From Variovorax paradoxus (GTDB taxonomy: Bacteria; Pseudomonadota; Gammaproteobacteria; Burkholderiales; Burkholderiaceae_C), in contig NZ_LR743507.1 of assembly GCF_902712855.1 (NCBI RefSeq), positions 4,202,001 through 4,266,000 on the forward strand: a stretch of 64,000 nucleotides of DNA, in the 5' to 3' direction. The notes under the pieces are model-generated. The model was not told where the DNA came from. It was given only the letters and a program-made list of their open reading frames with translations, and searched no databases. This document shows positions 43,543-51,052 of this stretch, one piece after another. The position numbers and the translations under genes were made by a program. The first letter of the stretch is position 1. Each line of letters opens with the position of its first letter.

Positions 43543-44166
43543 ATGAGCATTGCTGTCACACCTCTTCCCACCGAGCGGCACATCGCGCAACGCGCGCGCT
43601 GGCCACGGAGCGGGCAACACATCCTGGCCCACCACGACGCCAGTTCGGTCGTCGTGTACCAGGCCTACCGCCCCGCCATCGGCGAGTACGCCATCCGCCA
43701 CGGCCGGCTCGACGGGCCCGACTTCAGCCTTTCGCGGATGAGCTGGATCAAGCCCAACTTCCTCTGGATGATGTATCGCTCCGGCTGGGGCACCAAGGAA
43801 GGCCAGGAGGTCACGCTGGGCCTGCGGTTGCGCCGCGCGTTCTTCGAACGCCTGGTGCGCGAGGCCGTGCCGTCGACTTTCGATGCGCTCGACTACCCGA
43901 GCCGCGAGGCATGGCAGGAAGCCGTCGGCCGCTCCGAGGTGCGGCTGCAGTGGGACCCCGACCATTCGCCGCGCGGCGGCAAGCTGGAGCGCCGCGCGAT
44001 CCAGCTGGGCCTGCGCGGGCGCACCCTGGCGGCCTTCGCACACGAGGAACTGCTGGAGGTCATCGACATGCGCGCCTTCGTGGACGCACAGCGCCCGCTC
44101 GCGAACGACGACGACGACCCCGCGCTGCAACTGCCGGTGGAGCATGTGCTCGACATCGGCGCCTGA
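43543..44166 (+). CDS. DUF4291 family protein
   Basis: A 207-residue soluble protein of the DUF4291 family, recognised by VVYQAYRPAIGEYAIRHG, the signature SRMSWIKPNFLWMMYRSGW, then a basic LGLRLRRAFFERL helix and the late IQLGLRGRTLAAF. The function is not known to me. Its company (NrtR, NADAR, ADP-ribosylglycohydrolase) ties it to NAD or ADP-ribose chemistry, and an ADP-ribosyltransferase-like role is a hypothesis only. AAGGAAAG precedes the ATG. It is the first gene of a three-gene operon, with 27 bp to the next gene. Confidence 0.88.
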   Translation: MSIAVTPLPTERHIAQRARWPRSGQHILAHHDASSVVVYQAYRPAIGEYAIRHGRLDGPDFSLSRMSWIKPNFLWMMYRSGWGTKEGQEVTLGLRLRRAFFERLVREAVPSTFDALDYPSREAWQEAVGRSEVRLQWDPDHSPRGGKLERRAIQLGLRGRTLAAFAHEELLEVIDMRAFVDAQRPLANDDDDPALQLPVEHVLDIGA

Positions 44167-44193
44167 GACACCGGAGAGAAGGAGAGAGAAGAA

Positions 44194-44778
44194 ATGACGA
44201 CGACGAACGCACCGCACCAGGCCGGCACGCCGCGCAGCACGCGCGACCTGCCCGCCTACTTCGCGCAAGGCCACCGCCCCGCATACCTGCTTTTCTGGGG
44301 CCACCAGGCGCCGAAGACCGGCGTGAACAAGAGCTGCTTCAGCCAGTGGTTCGAGGCCGGGTTCAAGGTCGCCGGCGTCGGCTACCGCACGGCCGAGCAC
44401 TTCATGATGGCCGGCAAGGCACGCCTGTTCGGCGACCAGGAAACCTGCGAACGCATCCTCGCGGCGCGCACGCCCGGCGAAGCCAAGAAGCTCGGCCGCC
44501 AGATCCGCGGGTTCGACGAAACCGCATGGGTGGACGCGCGCCTCGACATCGTCACGCGCGGCAACATCGCGAAGTTCGCGCAGAACCCCGCGCTCGGCGC
44601 GTTCCTGCTCGGCACGGGCGACCAGGTGCTGGTGGAAGCCAGCCCGGTCGATCCGATCTGGGGCATCGGCCTCGCCGCCACCGACCCTGCCGCGCAGGAC
44701 CCGCGCGAGTGGAAAGGCCTGAACCTGCTCGGCTTCGCGCTGATGGCCGCGCGCGATGCGCTGGGGCAGCCGCAATGA
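44194..44778 (+). CDS. NADAR-family protein (YbiA-like; ADP-ribose hydrolase fold)
   Basis: A 194-residue NADAR domain protein. Family motifs: LLFWGHQAP, SCFSQWFEAGF, YRTAEHFMMAGKARLFGD (probable catalytic Glu68), GNIAKFAQNPAL, VEASPVDPIWGIGL and WKGLNLLGFALM. NADAR enzymes include YbiA-like N-glycosidases of riboflavin precursors and, in more recent work, hydrolases that remove ADP-ribose from guanine bases. Here the NrtR control and the ADP-ribosylglycohydrolase partner favour the ADP-ribose role. The first 25 residues are a flexible extension. Its stop overlaps the next start (ATGA). Confidence 0.93.
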   Translation: MTTTNAPHQAGTPRSTRDLPAYFAQGHRPAYLLFWGHQAPKTGVNKSCFSQWFEAGFKVAGVGYRTAEHFMMAGKARLFGDQETCERILAARTPGEAKKLGRQIRGFDETAWVDARLDIVTRGNIAKFAQNPALGAFLLGTGDQVLVEASPVDPIWGIGLAATDPAAQDPREWKGLNLLGFALMAARDALGQPQ

Positions 44779-45677
44779 ACCGCATCGATCGTTATCGCGG
44801 CTGTCTGCTCGGCCTGGCTTGCGGCGACGCCGTGGGCACCACGGTCGAGTTCAGCCCGCGCGGCAGCTTCGCGCCCGTGACCGGCATGCACGGCGGCGGG
44901 CCGTTCGGCCTGACGGCGGGCGAATGGACCGACGACACCTCGATGGCGCTGTGCCTCGCGGCCAGCCTCATCCACTGCGAAGGCTTCGATGCGGTCGACC
45001 AGATGAACCGCTACTGCAACTGGCGCAGCGTGGGCTACATGAGCAGCACGGGCAGTTGCTTCGACATCGGCACGACGGTGTCGGGTGCGCTCACCCGCTA
45101 CCTCGCGTCCGGCGGTCCGTTCGCGGGAGACCCTCACCCGCGCACGGCAGGCAACGGCGCGCTGATGCGGCTCGCGCCCGTGCCGATGTTCTACGCGGCC
45201 GATGCCCAGGCCACCTGGCGGCAGGCCGGTGAGAGCACGCGCACCACGCACGGTGCGCTCGAAGCCATCGAGTGCTCGCAACTCTTCGCGCTGCAGTTGC
45301 GCGCGGCGCTGCACGGCGAAAGCAAGTCGGCGATTCTCTCGACCGCACCGCTGGCCCCGTTGAGCGGCAAGGTCGCCGGGCTGGCGCGCGGCGACCACGC
45401 CGCGAAACCGCTTGCGCAGATCAAGGGCTCGGGCTACTGCGTCGAGTCGCTCGAAGCGGCGCTTTGGTGCTTCGCCCACACCGGCTCGTTCGAGGAAGCC
45501 GTGCTGGCCGCCACCAACCTGGGCGACGACGCCGACACCACCGCGGCCATCTGCGGCCAGCTCGCGGGCGCCTTCTACGGGGTGGACGGCATTCCGCAGG
45601 ACTGGCGCGACAAGCTCGCGATGCACGGCGAGATCCAGCGCATGGCCGACCGGCTGCTGGCGCTCGCCGGCGGTTGA
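44775..45677 (+). CDS. ADP-ribosylglycohydrolase (DraG/ARH family)
   Basis: A 300-residue dimagnesium hydrolase that removes ADP-ribose from modified proteins or nucleic acids. Metal-binding motifs are intact: the WTDDTSMAL block at about residues 51-59 and NLGDDADTTAA at about 248-258, with the N-terminal GCLLGLACGDAVG. It completes the operon after NADAR with a four-base overlap. No nitrogenase or DraT is near, so a nitrogenase role is unlikely. Two different ADP-ribose-removing folds in one operon imply either two substrates or a stepwise NAD salvage route. Confidence 0.94.
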   Translation: MNRIDRYRGCLLGLACGDAVGTTVEFSPRGSFAPVTGMHGGGPFGLTAGEWTDDTSMALCLAASLIHCEGFDAVDQMNRYCNWRSVGYMSSTGSCFDIGTTVSGALTRYLASGGPFAGDPHPRTAGNGALMRLAPVPMFYAADAQATWRQAGESTRTTHGALEAIECSQLFALQLRAALHGESKSAILSTAPLAPLSGKVAGLARGDHAAKPLAQIKGSGYCVESLEAALWCFAHTGSFEEAVLAATNLGDDADTTAAICGQLAGAFYGVDGIPQDWRDKLAMHGEIQRMADRLLALAGG

Positions 45678-45690
45678 TGGCGCCAGCAGC

Positions 45691-47169
45691 CTACTGCGGC
45701 TGCACGGCAGCCGGTTCTCCGGTGCGCCGCGCCTCGAGCTGGCTGCCGCCCTGCGCCAGCGTGACGCCGACCACCGCATTGCGCGCGTCGCGGTGGAACT
45801 GCAGCTGCGCGCCGATGGCCGCCACCGCGAAGCGGTCGTTGCCGGTGGGCGTGAGCGCGTTGTAGCCGCGCCCCGTTTCGCGCACCAGCAGCCTGCCGCT
45901 GCGCACGCTGAAGACCAGCGCCTTGTTCCTGCCGACGCGGAACTCGCCCTTGTAGTCGTCCAGTCGCGCGGGATCGAGCTGCACTTCGGTCGTCTCCACC
46001 GGATAGCGGCTCTTGCCGATGGCCAGCATGACGGACTGCATCGGCGCGCGCGCATTGCTGCTGAGCACGATCAGCGCCTCGCCGGTGTCCGGCGCCAGCA
46101 GCCACAGCGTGCGGTAGCCCTCGGTCAGGCCCGCGTGCCAGTAGGTGCGGCGCCCGCCCTCGGCGCCGCGCACCATCACCGCGTAGCCGATCTGCGCGCC
46201 CTCGTAGCGCGCCAGCGGCGTGAGCATGCGCACGGCGGCAGGGCCCAGCGGGCCGGCAGCACCCGACAGCACCGCGCGGCTGAAGGTCAGCATGTCGGCG
46301 GCGGTGGAGCGCAGCGCGCTGGCCGGCGCGTAGGCCAGCATGTCGAACAGCGGCTGCCGGCGGTCGCCCGCGAAGGCCGGCGCCATCCGCGAGGCCTTGT
46401 CGCCGAGCGGGATGACGGTGTCGTTCATGCCCAGCGGCTCGGTGATGCGCGCACGCACCAGTTCGCCCCATGACGTGCCGTAGCGCTCGGCCAGCAGCTG
46501 GCCGAGCAAGGCCATGCCGAAGTTGCTGTAGGCGGCCTCGCAAGGCGGCGCAGCGGCCGTGAGCCTGATGCGCGCGAGCGCCGCCCAGAACATGGGCTTG
46601 TCGAAGGTGCGGAACTGCTCGGCCAGCGGCGCGCCACCTGTCACGCCGTCCGCCATCACGGGCATGCAGCCGGTGTGCGTGACCAGTTGCCGCAGCGTGA
46701 CCGAGGCCACCGCAGGCGACAGCCCGCCGGACTTGAAGTCGGCCTGCACGTCGGCCTTGCCGGCCAGCATCCGGCCCACGGTGTCATCGAGCTTCAGTTC
46801 GCCGCGCTCCACTGCCTGCGCGAGCAGCAGGCCGGTGAACACCTTGGTGACCGAGCCGATCTCGAACATGGGCTGCTCGGCGCTGCTGGCAGCCAGCGGT
46901 CGCGGCGCGGCCGGCGGCTCGGGGTTGTACGCGGCGCCAAAGCTCGCCTGCCCGTTGCGCAGCGTGCCCACCACCAGCGTTCCGCGCTCGGCGCCCAGCG
47001 CGGCCCTGGCCAGCACCGCGGGCTCGGTGGCCAGCGTCAGGGACTTCTGCGATTGCTGCGATTGCTGCGGCTGCGCGGCCACGTTGCCGGCCAGCAGCGG
47101 CGCGCAGAGGGAGGCCGTGAGCCAGGCCGCAAGGCCGCGGCGGTACAGGTCGGAGGGCAGCAGCCTCAT
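45691..47169 (-). CDS. Serine hydrolase of the class C beta-lactamase/penicillin-binding family
   Basis: A 492-residue exported protein (signal about 1-32, then a Gln/Ser-rich spacer) with the serine beta-lactamase fold. The motifs are GSVTKV (SxxK, Ser106 and Lys109), AYSNFG (Tyr214-Ser-Asn216) and WHAGLTEG replacing KTG. The extra C-terminal beta domain (about 385-492) is typical of AmpC-like esterases and D-aminopeptidases rather than true resistance enzymes. The role could be peptidoglycan or ester hydrolysis. It is convergent with the ADP-ribosylglycohydrolase operon (13 bp gap) and divergent from the permease gene at 47249. Confidence 0.88.
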   Translation of the reverse strand: MRLLPSDLYRRGLAAWLTASLCAPLLAGNVAAQPQQSQQSQKSLTLATEPAVLARAALGAERGTLVVGTLRNGQASFGAAYNPEPPAAPRPLAASSAEQPMFEIGSVTKVFTGLLLAQAVERGELKLDDTVGRMLAGKADVQADFKSGGLSPAVASVTLRQLVTHTGCMPVMADGVTGGAPLAEQFRTFDKPMFWAALARIRLTAAAPPCEAAYSNFGMALLGQLLAERYGTSWGELVRARITEPLGMNDTVIPLGDKASRMAPAFAGDRRQPLFDMLAYAPASALRSTAADMLTFSRAVLSGAAGPLGPAAVRMLTPLARYEGAQIGYAVMVRGAEGGRRTYWHAGLTEGYRTLWLLAPDTGEALIVLSSNARAPMQSVMLAIGKSRYPVETTEVQLDPARLDDYKGEFRVGRNKALVFSVRSGRLLVRETGRGYNALTPTGNDRFAVAAIGAQLQFHRDARNAVVGVTLAQGGSQLEARRTGEPAAVQPQ

Positions 47170-47248
47170 CGTCGGATTCCTCGGGCATCGCAGAGGCGCC
47201 ATGGTGCCACGCCTGTGCGACCTTTCGCGCACCGCCACAATCAGCCCC

Positions 47249-49861
47249 ATGCGCGCATTGCTCACCACCTTCTCCTGGCAGGAACTCCGTCACCATCCCT
47301 GGCGCAATGCAGCGGCCGTGCTGGCGGTGATGCTGGGCGTGGCGCTGGCGTTCTCGGTGCAATTGATCAACGCCTCCGCGCTCGACGAGTTCTCGAGCGC
47401 CGTGCGCTCGGTGAACGGCCAGCCCGACCTCGAGGTGCGCGCCGTGCAGGGCGGCTTCGACGAGGCCGTGTTCGCGACACTGGCACGGCAGCCCCAGGTG
47501 ACGCTGGCGAGCCCCGTGGTGGAGTTCCAGGGCCTGGCGTTGGCCGGAGAGCGGCAGGTGCCGATGCGCGTGATCGGCATCGATGCGCTGGTGCTGCCGA
47601 CCATCGCGCCCGCACTGATGCCGCAGGCGGCGACCGGCGCCGACCGCTTCGCGCTGTTCGCGCCCGACCAGGTGTTCCTCAACGCCGCGGCGCGCAGCGC
47701 GCTCGGCCTGCCGGCGGAAGCGCCCACGGCCGGCGGCGGCACGGCCGAGACCGTGCAGCTGCGCAGCGGCGATGCGTGGCACAGGCTCGCCGTGGCCGGT
47801 CACGTCGCCGCGGGCGGCACGGCGCTCGCGGTGATGGACATCGCGGCCGCGCAGGACCTCTTCGGCCAGGGCGGTCGGCTCAGCCGCATCGACCTGCGCC
47901 TCGCGCCCGGCACCGACCGCGCCACCTTCATGGCCACGCTGCAGAAGTCGCCCGGCTGGCCTGCCGGCGTGCAGTTCGCCGAGCCGGGTGATGCGGCCGA
48001 GCGCGTGAGCAACCTGTCGCGCGCCTACCGCGTCAACCTCACCGTGCTGGCGCTGGTGGCGCTGTTCACGGGTGCGTTCCTGGTGTTCTCGGTGCTCGCG
48101 CTCAGCGTGGCCAAGCGCGCGCAGCAGTTCGCGCTGCTCGGCGTGCTCGGCCTCACGCCGCACGAGCGGCTCCGGCTGGTGCTGGCCGAATCGCTGGTGC
48201 TGGGCCTGATCGGCAGCATCGCCGGCCTGGCGCTGGGCACCGCGCTGGCGGCCTTCGCACTGAAGGTGCTCGGCGGCGACCTCGGCGGCGGCTACTTCGA
48301 AGGCGTCGCACCCACCCTGCACTGGAGCGCGGGCGCCGCGCTGCTCTACGGCGGCCTCGGCGTCGTCGCCGCGCTGGTCGGCGGCTGGTGGCCCGCGCGC
48401 GCCGCGCAGGCGCTGCCCGAGGCGCAGACCCTCAAGGGCCTGGGCGCCGCGCCCACGCAAGGCAACAGCCAGTGGCTGGCCCTCGGACTGATCGCGCTCG
48501 GCGCGTTGCTGGCCAACGTACCCGCCATCGGCGGCATTCCGGTGGCGGCGTACCTGTCGGTGGCCTGCCTGCTGGTGGGCGGCATCACTGCCCTGCCCTG
48601 GCTCATCGCGCTGCTGTACGACCGCATCGCCCCGCTGTTCGCGCACCGCGTGCTGCCGATGCTCGCCGTGGAGCGCGCGCGGCGCATGCGCGGCACCGCG
48701 GCCGTGGCGGTCAGCGGCGTGGTGGCCAGCCTGAGCCTGGCCGTCGCGCTCACCGTGATGGTCGCGAGCTTTCGCGACTCCGTGACGCAGTGGCTCGACG
48801 TCGTGCTGCCCGCCGACCTGTACGTGCGCGCCACATCGGGCGGCCGCAGCAGCAACACCGGCAGCAGCAGCAGCACCGACACCGCCACCTTCGCACCGGC
48901 CTTCGTGCAGGCGCTGTCGCAGTTGCCCGGCGTGGCGCGCACCGGCACGCTGCGCGCGCAGTCGCTGCAGCTCGACGCCGCGCGGCCCGCCGTGGCGCTC
49001 ATCGCGCGCAGCCTCGAAGGCGGCGCCACACAGTCGCTGCCGCTGGTCGGCGACGCGGTGCCCGTGCCCGAGGGCGCGATCGGCATCTATGTGAGCGAGC
49101 CCATGGTCGAGCTGTACGGCGCGAAGCCCGGCACCGCGTTCGCGCCGCTGTCGGATGCGATGGGCCTGCCGGCGTCGTCGGGGAAGCCGCAGGTGTTCTT
49201 CGTCGCCGGCGTGTGGCGCGACTACGCACGGCAGTTCGGCGCCATCACCATGGACGCGCGCGACTACGAACGCATCACCGGCGAGCGCAACGTGAGCGAC
49301 GTGGCCCTCTGGCTTGCGCCAGGCGCCTCCGAAGGCCAGGTGCAGGCATCGGTGCGCGCACTGGCGGCGAAGCAGGGCGACGGCTCTGCCGAGTCCGTGG
49401 AGATCGCATCGGTCGGCCAGATCCGCGTGACCTCGCTGCGCATCTTCGACCGCAGCTTTGCCGTCACCTACTGGCTGCAGGCCGTGGCGATCGCCATCGG
49501 CCTGTTCGGCATCGCCGCGAGCTTCAGCGCGCAGGTGCTCGCCCGGCGCAAGGAGTTCGGCCTGCTCGCGCACCTGGGCTTCACGCGGCGGCAGGTGCTG
49601 GCGGTGGTGGCGGGCGAAGGCGCGGCATGGACGGCCATCGGCGCCGTCGCGGGCCTGGGACTCGGGCTGGCCGTGTCGGTGGTGCTGGTGAAGGTGGTCA
49701 ACCCGCAGAGCTTCCACTGGAGCATGGACCTGCTGGTGCCGTGGGAGCGCCTGCTGGTGCTGTGCGGCGCGGTGGTGGCCGCCGGCACCGTCACGGCCTG
49801 GCTCGCGGGCCGCGCCGCCGCGGGCAAGGACGTGGTGCTGGCGGTGAAGGAAGACTGGTAG
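47249..49861 (+). CDS. FtsX-type ABC transporter permease (AttFG-like, two FtsX domains)
   Basis: An 870-residue inner-membrane permease with two FtsX domains. Layout: one N-terminal membrane helix, a large periplasmic domain (about 40-245), three helices (about 265-390), a further membrane block (about 415-500), a second periplasmic domain (about 520-725) and three closing helices (about 740-865). This is the fused arrangement found in Att-like exporters, which use a LolD-like ATPase and a lipocalin-like AttH partner. Those partners are at 37628 and 54763. The first helix resembles LolC/MacB membrane anchors. No ATPase gene is adjacent, which is unusual. Confidence 0.88.
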   Translation: MRALLTTFSWQELRHHPWRNAAAVLAVMLGVALAFSVQLINASALDEFSSAVRSVNGQPDLEVRAVQGGFDEAVFATLARQPQVTLASPVVEFQGLALAGERQVPMRVIGIDALVLPTIAPALMPQAATGADRFALFAPDQVFLNAAARSALGLPAEAPTAGGGTAETVQLRSGDAWHRLAVAGHVAAGGTALAVMDIAAAQDLFGQGGRLSRIDLRLAPGTDRATFMATLQKSPGWPAGVQFAEPGDAAERVSNLSRAYRVNLTVLALVALFTGAFLVFSVLALSVAKRAQQFALLGVLGLTPHERLRLVLAESLVLGLIGSIAGLALGTALAAFALKVLGGDLGGGYFEGVAPTLHWSAGAALLYGGLGVVAALVGGWWPARAAQALPEAQTLKGLGAAPTQGNSQWLALGLIALGALLANVPAIGGIPVAAYLSVACLLVGGITALPWLIALLYDRIAPLFAHRVLPMLAVERARRMRGTAAVAVSGVVASLSLAVALTVMVASFRDSVTQWLDVVLPADLYVRATSGGRSSNTGSSSSTDTATFAPAFVQALSQLPGVARTGTLRAQSLQLDAARPAVALIARSLEGGATQSLPLVGDAVPVPEGAIGIYVSEPMVELYGAKPGTAFAPLSDAMGLPASSGKPQVFFVAGVWRDYARQFGAITMDARDYERITGERNVSDVALWLAPGASEGQVQASVRALAAKQGDGSAESVEIASVGQIRVTSLRIFDRSFAVTYWLQAVAIAIGLFGIAASFSAQVLARRKEFGLLAHLGFTRRQVLAVVAGEGAAWTAIGAVAGLGLGLAVSVVLVKVVNPQSFHWSMDLLVPWERLLVLCGAVVAAGTVTAWLAGRAAAGKDVVLAVKEDW

Positions 49862-49894
49862 GCGCCGCCACCACTGCGGCGGCAACCTCGCGCT

Positions 49895-50947
49895 TCAGGG
49901 CTGCCCGCAGATGAAGCCCTGGTACCAGCTCGCGATCTTGCTCCAGGGGATCTCGATGTTCGGCGCGATCTCCTCGCCCCATGTGATGAGACCGAACGCC
50001 GCACCGTTCGGCCTCACATCGACGGAAAGCGCCAGCATGAAATGGCCGCCGAAGACGCGCATCAGCGCGGACTGGCCGTAGCGCTCTCCCTGCGCCATCT
50101 GGGCCAGGCTGGCGGAGCCGACCAGCATGACGGTGTGCCCGTTGGCGAGGCGCTGCTGCATCTTCAGCAGATGCGGCCCCATGAGGTTGCGGCCCAGATG
50201 GGTACGGTCGGCCTTCATGCGCAGGCCGTGCACGCGCCACCCGGAATGGACATGGTCCTCGACATTCGTGTAACCGGCATCGCGCATCCATTGCATCATG
50301 GAAGCGGGCGTCGTCATGCCTTCGAGCGTCGTGTTGGTCGCAGCCGAGCGATAGGCGAAGAGGTTGCTGCTTTCGCGCAGGCTGGCCAGCGCGATGTAGT
50401 CGGCCTCCCTGATGCTGTGCACGTCGTTGACCCCGGGACGCTTGCCCAGCAGGTTGGAGCCCGACTTGACCTTCACCGTATGGGTTCCGAGATCGCCCCT
50501 TCGGTTCTCGGCCAGGCCCATCACGTACAGCACGTATTCCTCGATGTTGCGCCGCGCGATCCCCTGCATGAACGTGACCGGCCCGCAAATCGGATGGTTC
50601 TTCTGTTCGATGTATTTGCATTGGACGATCCGCACGACCAGTTGCAGCGCGATCAGCTCGCGCGAGAAGTGGCGCCAGGGCAGCGGGGCCTGCGCCTGCA
50701 GGAAGCCGCCGTCATAGCCTTGATAGAGCCGGTGCGTACCGATGACGCGGTCCAGCGCAAGCTGCTGGAGGGCACCGGGCGTCCAGTGGTTCTTCAGCAA
50801 CTCGACGAACGCGCCCACCTCGCCGATTGCGGGGGACACATCCACCTCGTTGGCCCCGTCCAGCAGCGCGGTCAGTTTCTTCGCGGGCGTATCGAACGCC
50901 CACAAGCCGTTGCTGGCAAGGTTCAGGGTTTGGGCAAGCGTTGGCAT
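49895..50947 (-). CDS. Unknown protein, possible papain-like cysteine peptidase fold
   Basis: A 350-residue protein I do not recognise. It has no signal peptide or membrane segment. Two features recall papain-like/C39-type peptidases: NHPICGPVTFMQGI (Cys121, in the Cys-Gly-Pro context of C39-like enzymes) and VFGGHFMLALSVD (His302 in a beta strand), followed by a possible Asn/Asp. The middle region is helical. Base composition looks less GC-rich than its neighbours, a sign of recent arrival. It lies alone between the permease and acylase genes, convergent with the former. It could be a toxin or effector, but no immunity or secretion gene is visible. Confidence 0.6.
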   Translation of the reverse strand: MPTLAQTLNLASNGLWAFDTPAKKLTALLDGANEVDVSPAIGEVGAFVELLKNHWTPGALQQLALDRVIGTHRLYQGYDGGFLQAQAPLPWRHFSRELIALQLVVRIVQCKYIEQKNHPICGPVTFMQGIARRNIEEYVLYVMGLAENRRGDLGTHTVKVKSGSNLLGKRPGVNDVHSIREADYIALASLRESSNLFAYRSAATNTTLEGMTTPASMMQWMRDAGYTNVEDHVHSGWRVHGLRMKADRTHLGRNLMGPHLLKMQQRLANGHTVMLVGSASLAQMAQGERYGQSALMRVFGGHFMLALSVDVRPNGAAFGLITWGEEIAPNIEIPWSKIASWYQGFICGQP

Positions 50948-51001
50948 GGCGGCCTGTTCCTCGGTGAGTCCTTGCGAGCGACTCTAGCTTCGGCGCCATG
51001 A

Positions 51002-51033
51002 ATGAAAAATCCCAAGGATCAGGGATTTTTCAT
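51002..51033 (-). terminator. Terminator of the penicillin-acylase gene
   Basis: ATGAAAAATCCC and GGGATTTTTCAT form a perfect 12-bp inverted repeat with an 8-nt loop, 19 bp past the acylase stop codon. The stem's own AAAAA/TTTTT arms supply the T run in either direction. Confidence 0.75.
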
Positions 51034-51052
51034 CGCCAGCCTCGGGCAGGAC

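Noticed and set aside
44775..45677. DraG-type gene as a nitrogenase regulator
   Set aside because: No DraT, nif or ammonium-sensing genes are near; the NADAR/NrtR context points to ADP-ribose metabolism instead.
45691..47169. AmpC-type antibiotic-resistance beta-lactamase
   Set aside because: SxxK and YxN are present but the KTG motif is replaced by His-Ala-Gly and a long C-terminal domain is added, which is typical of esterase/peptidase relatives.
46784..49885. Reverse-strand open frame of more than 1000 codons opposite the FtsX permease
   Set aside because: The permease on the forward strand has clear membrane segments and family motifs; the opposite frame is low-complexity His/Gln/Arg/Ala sequence.
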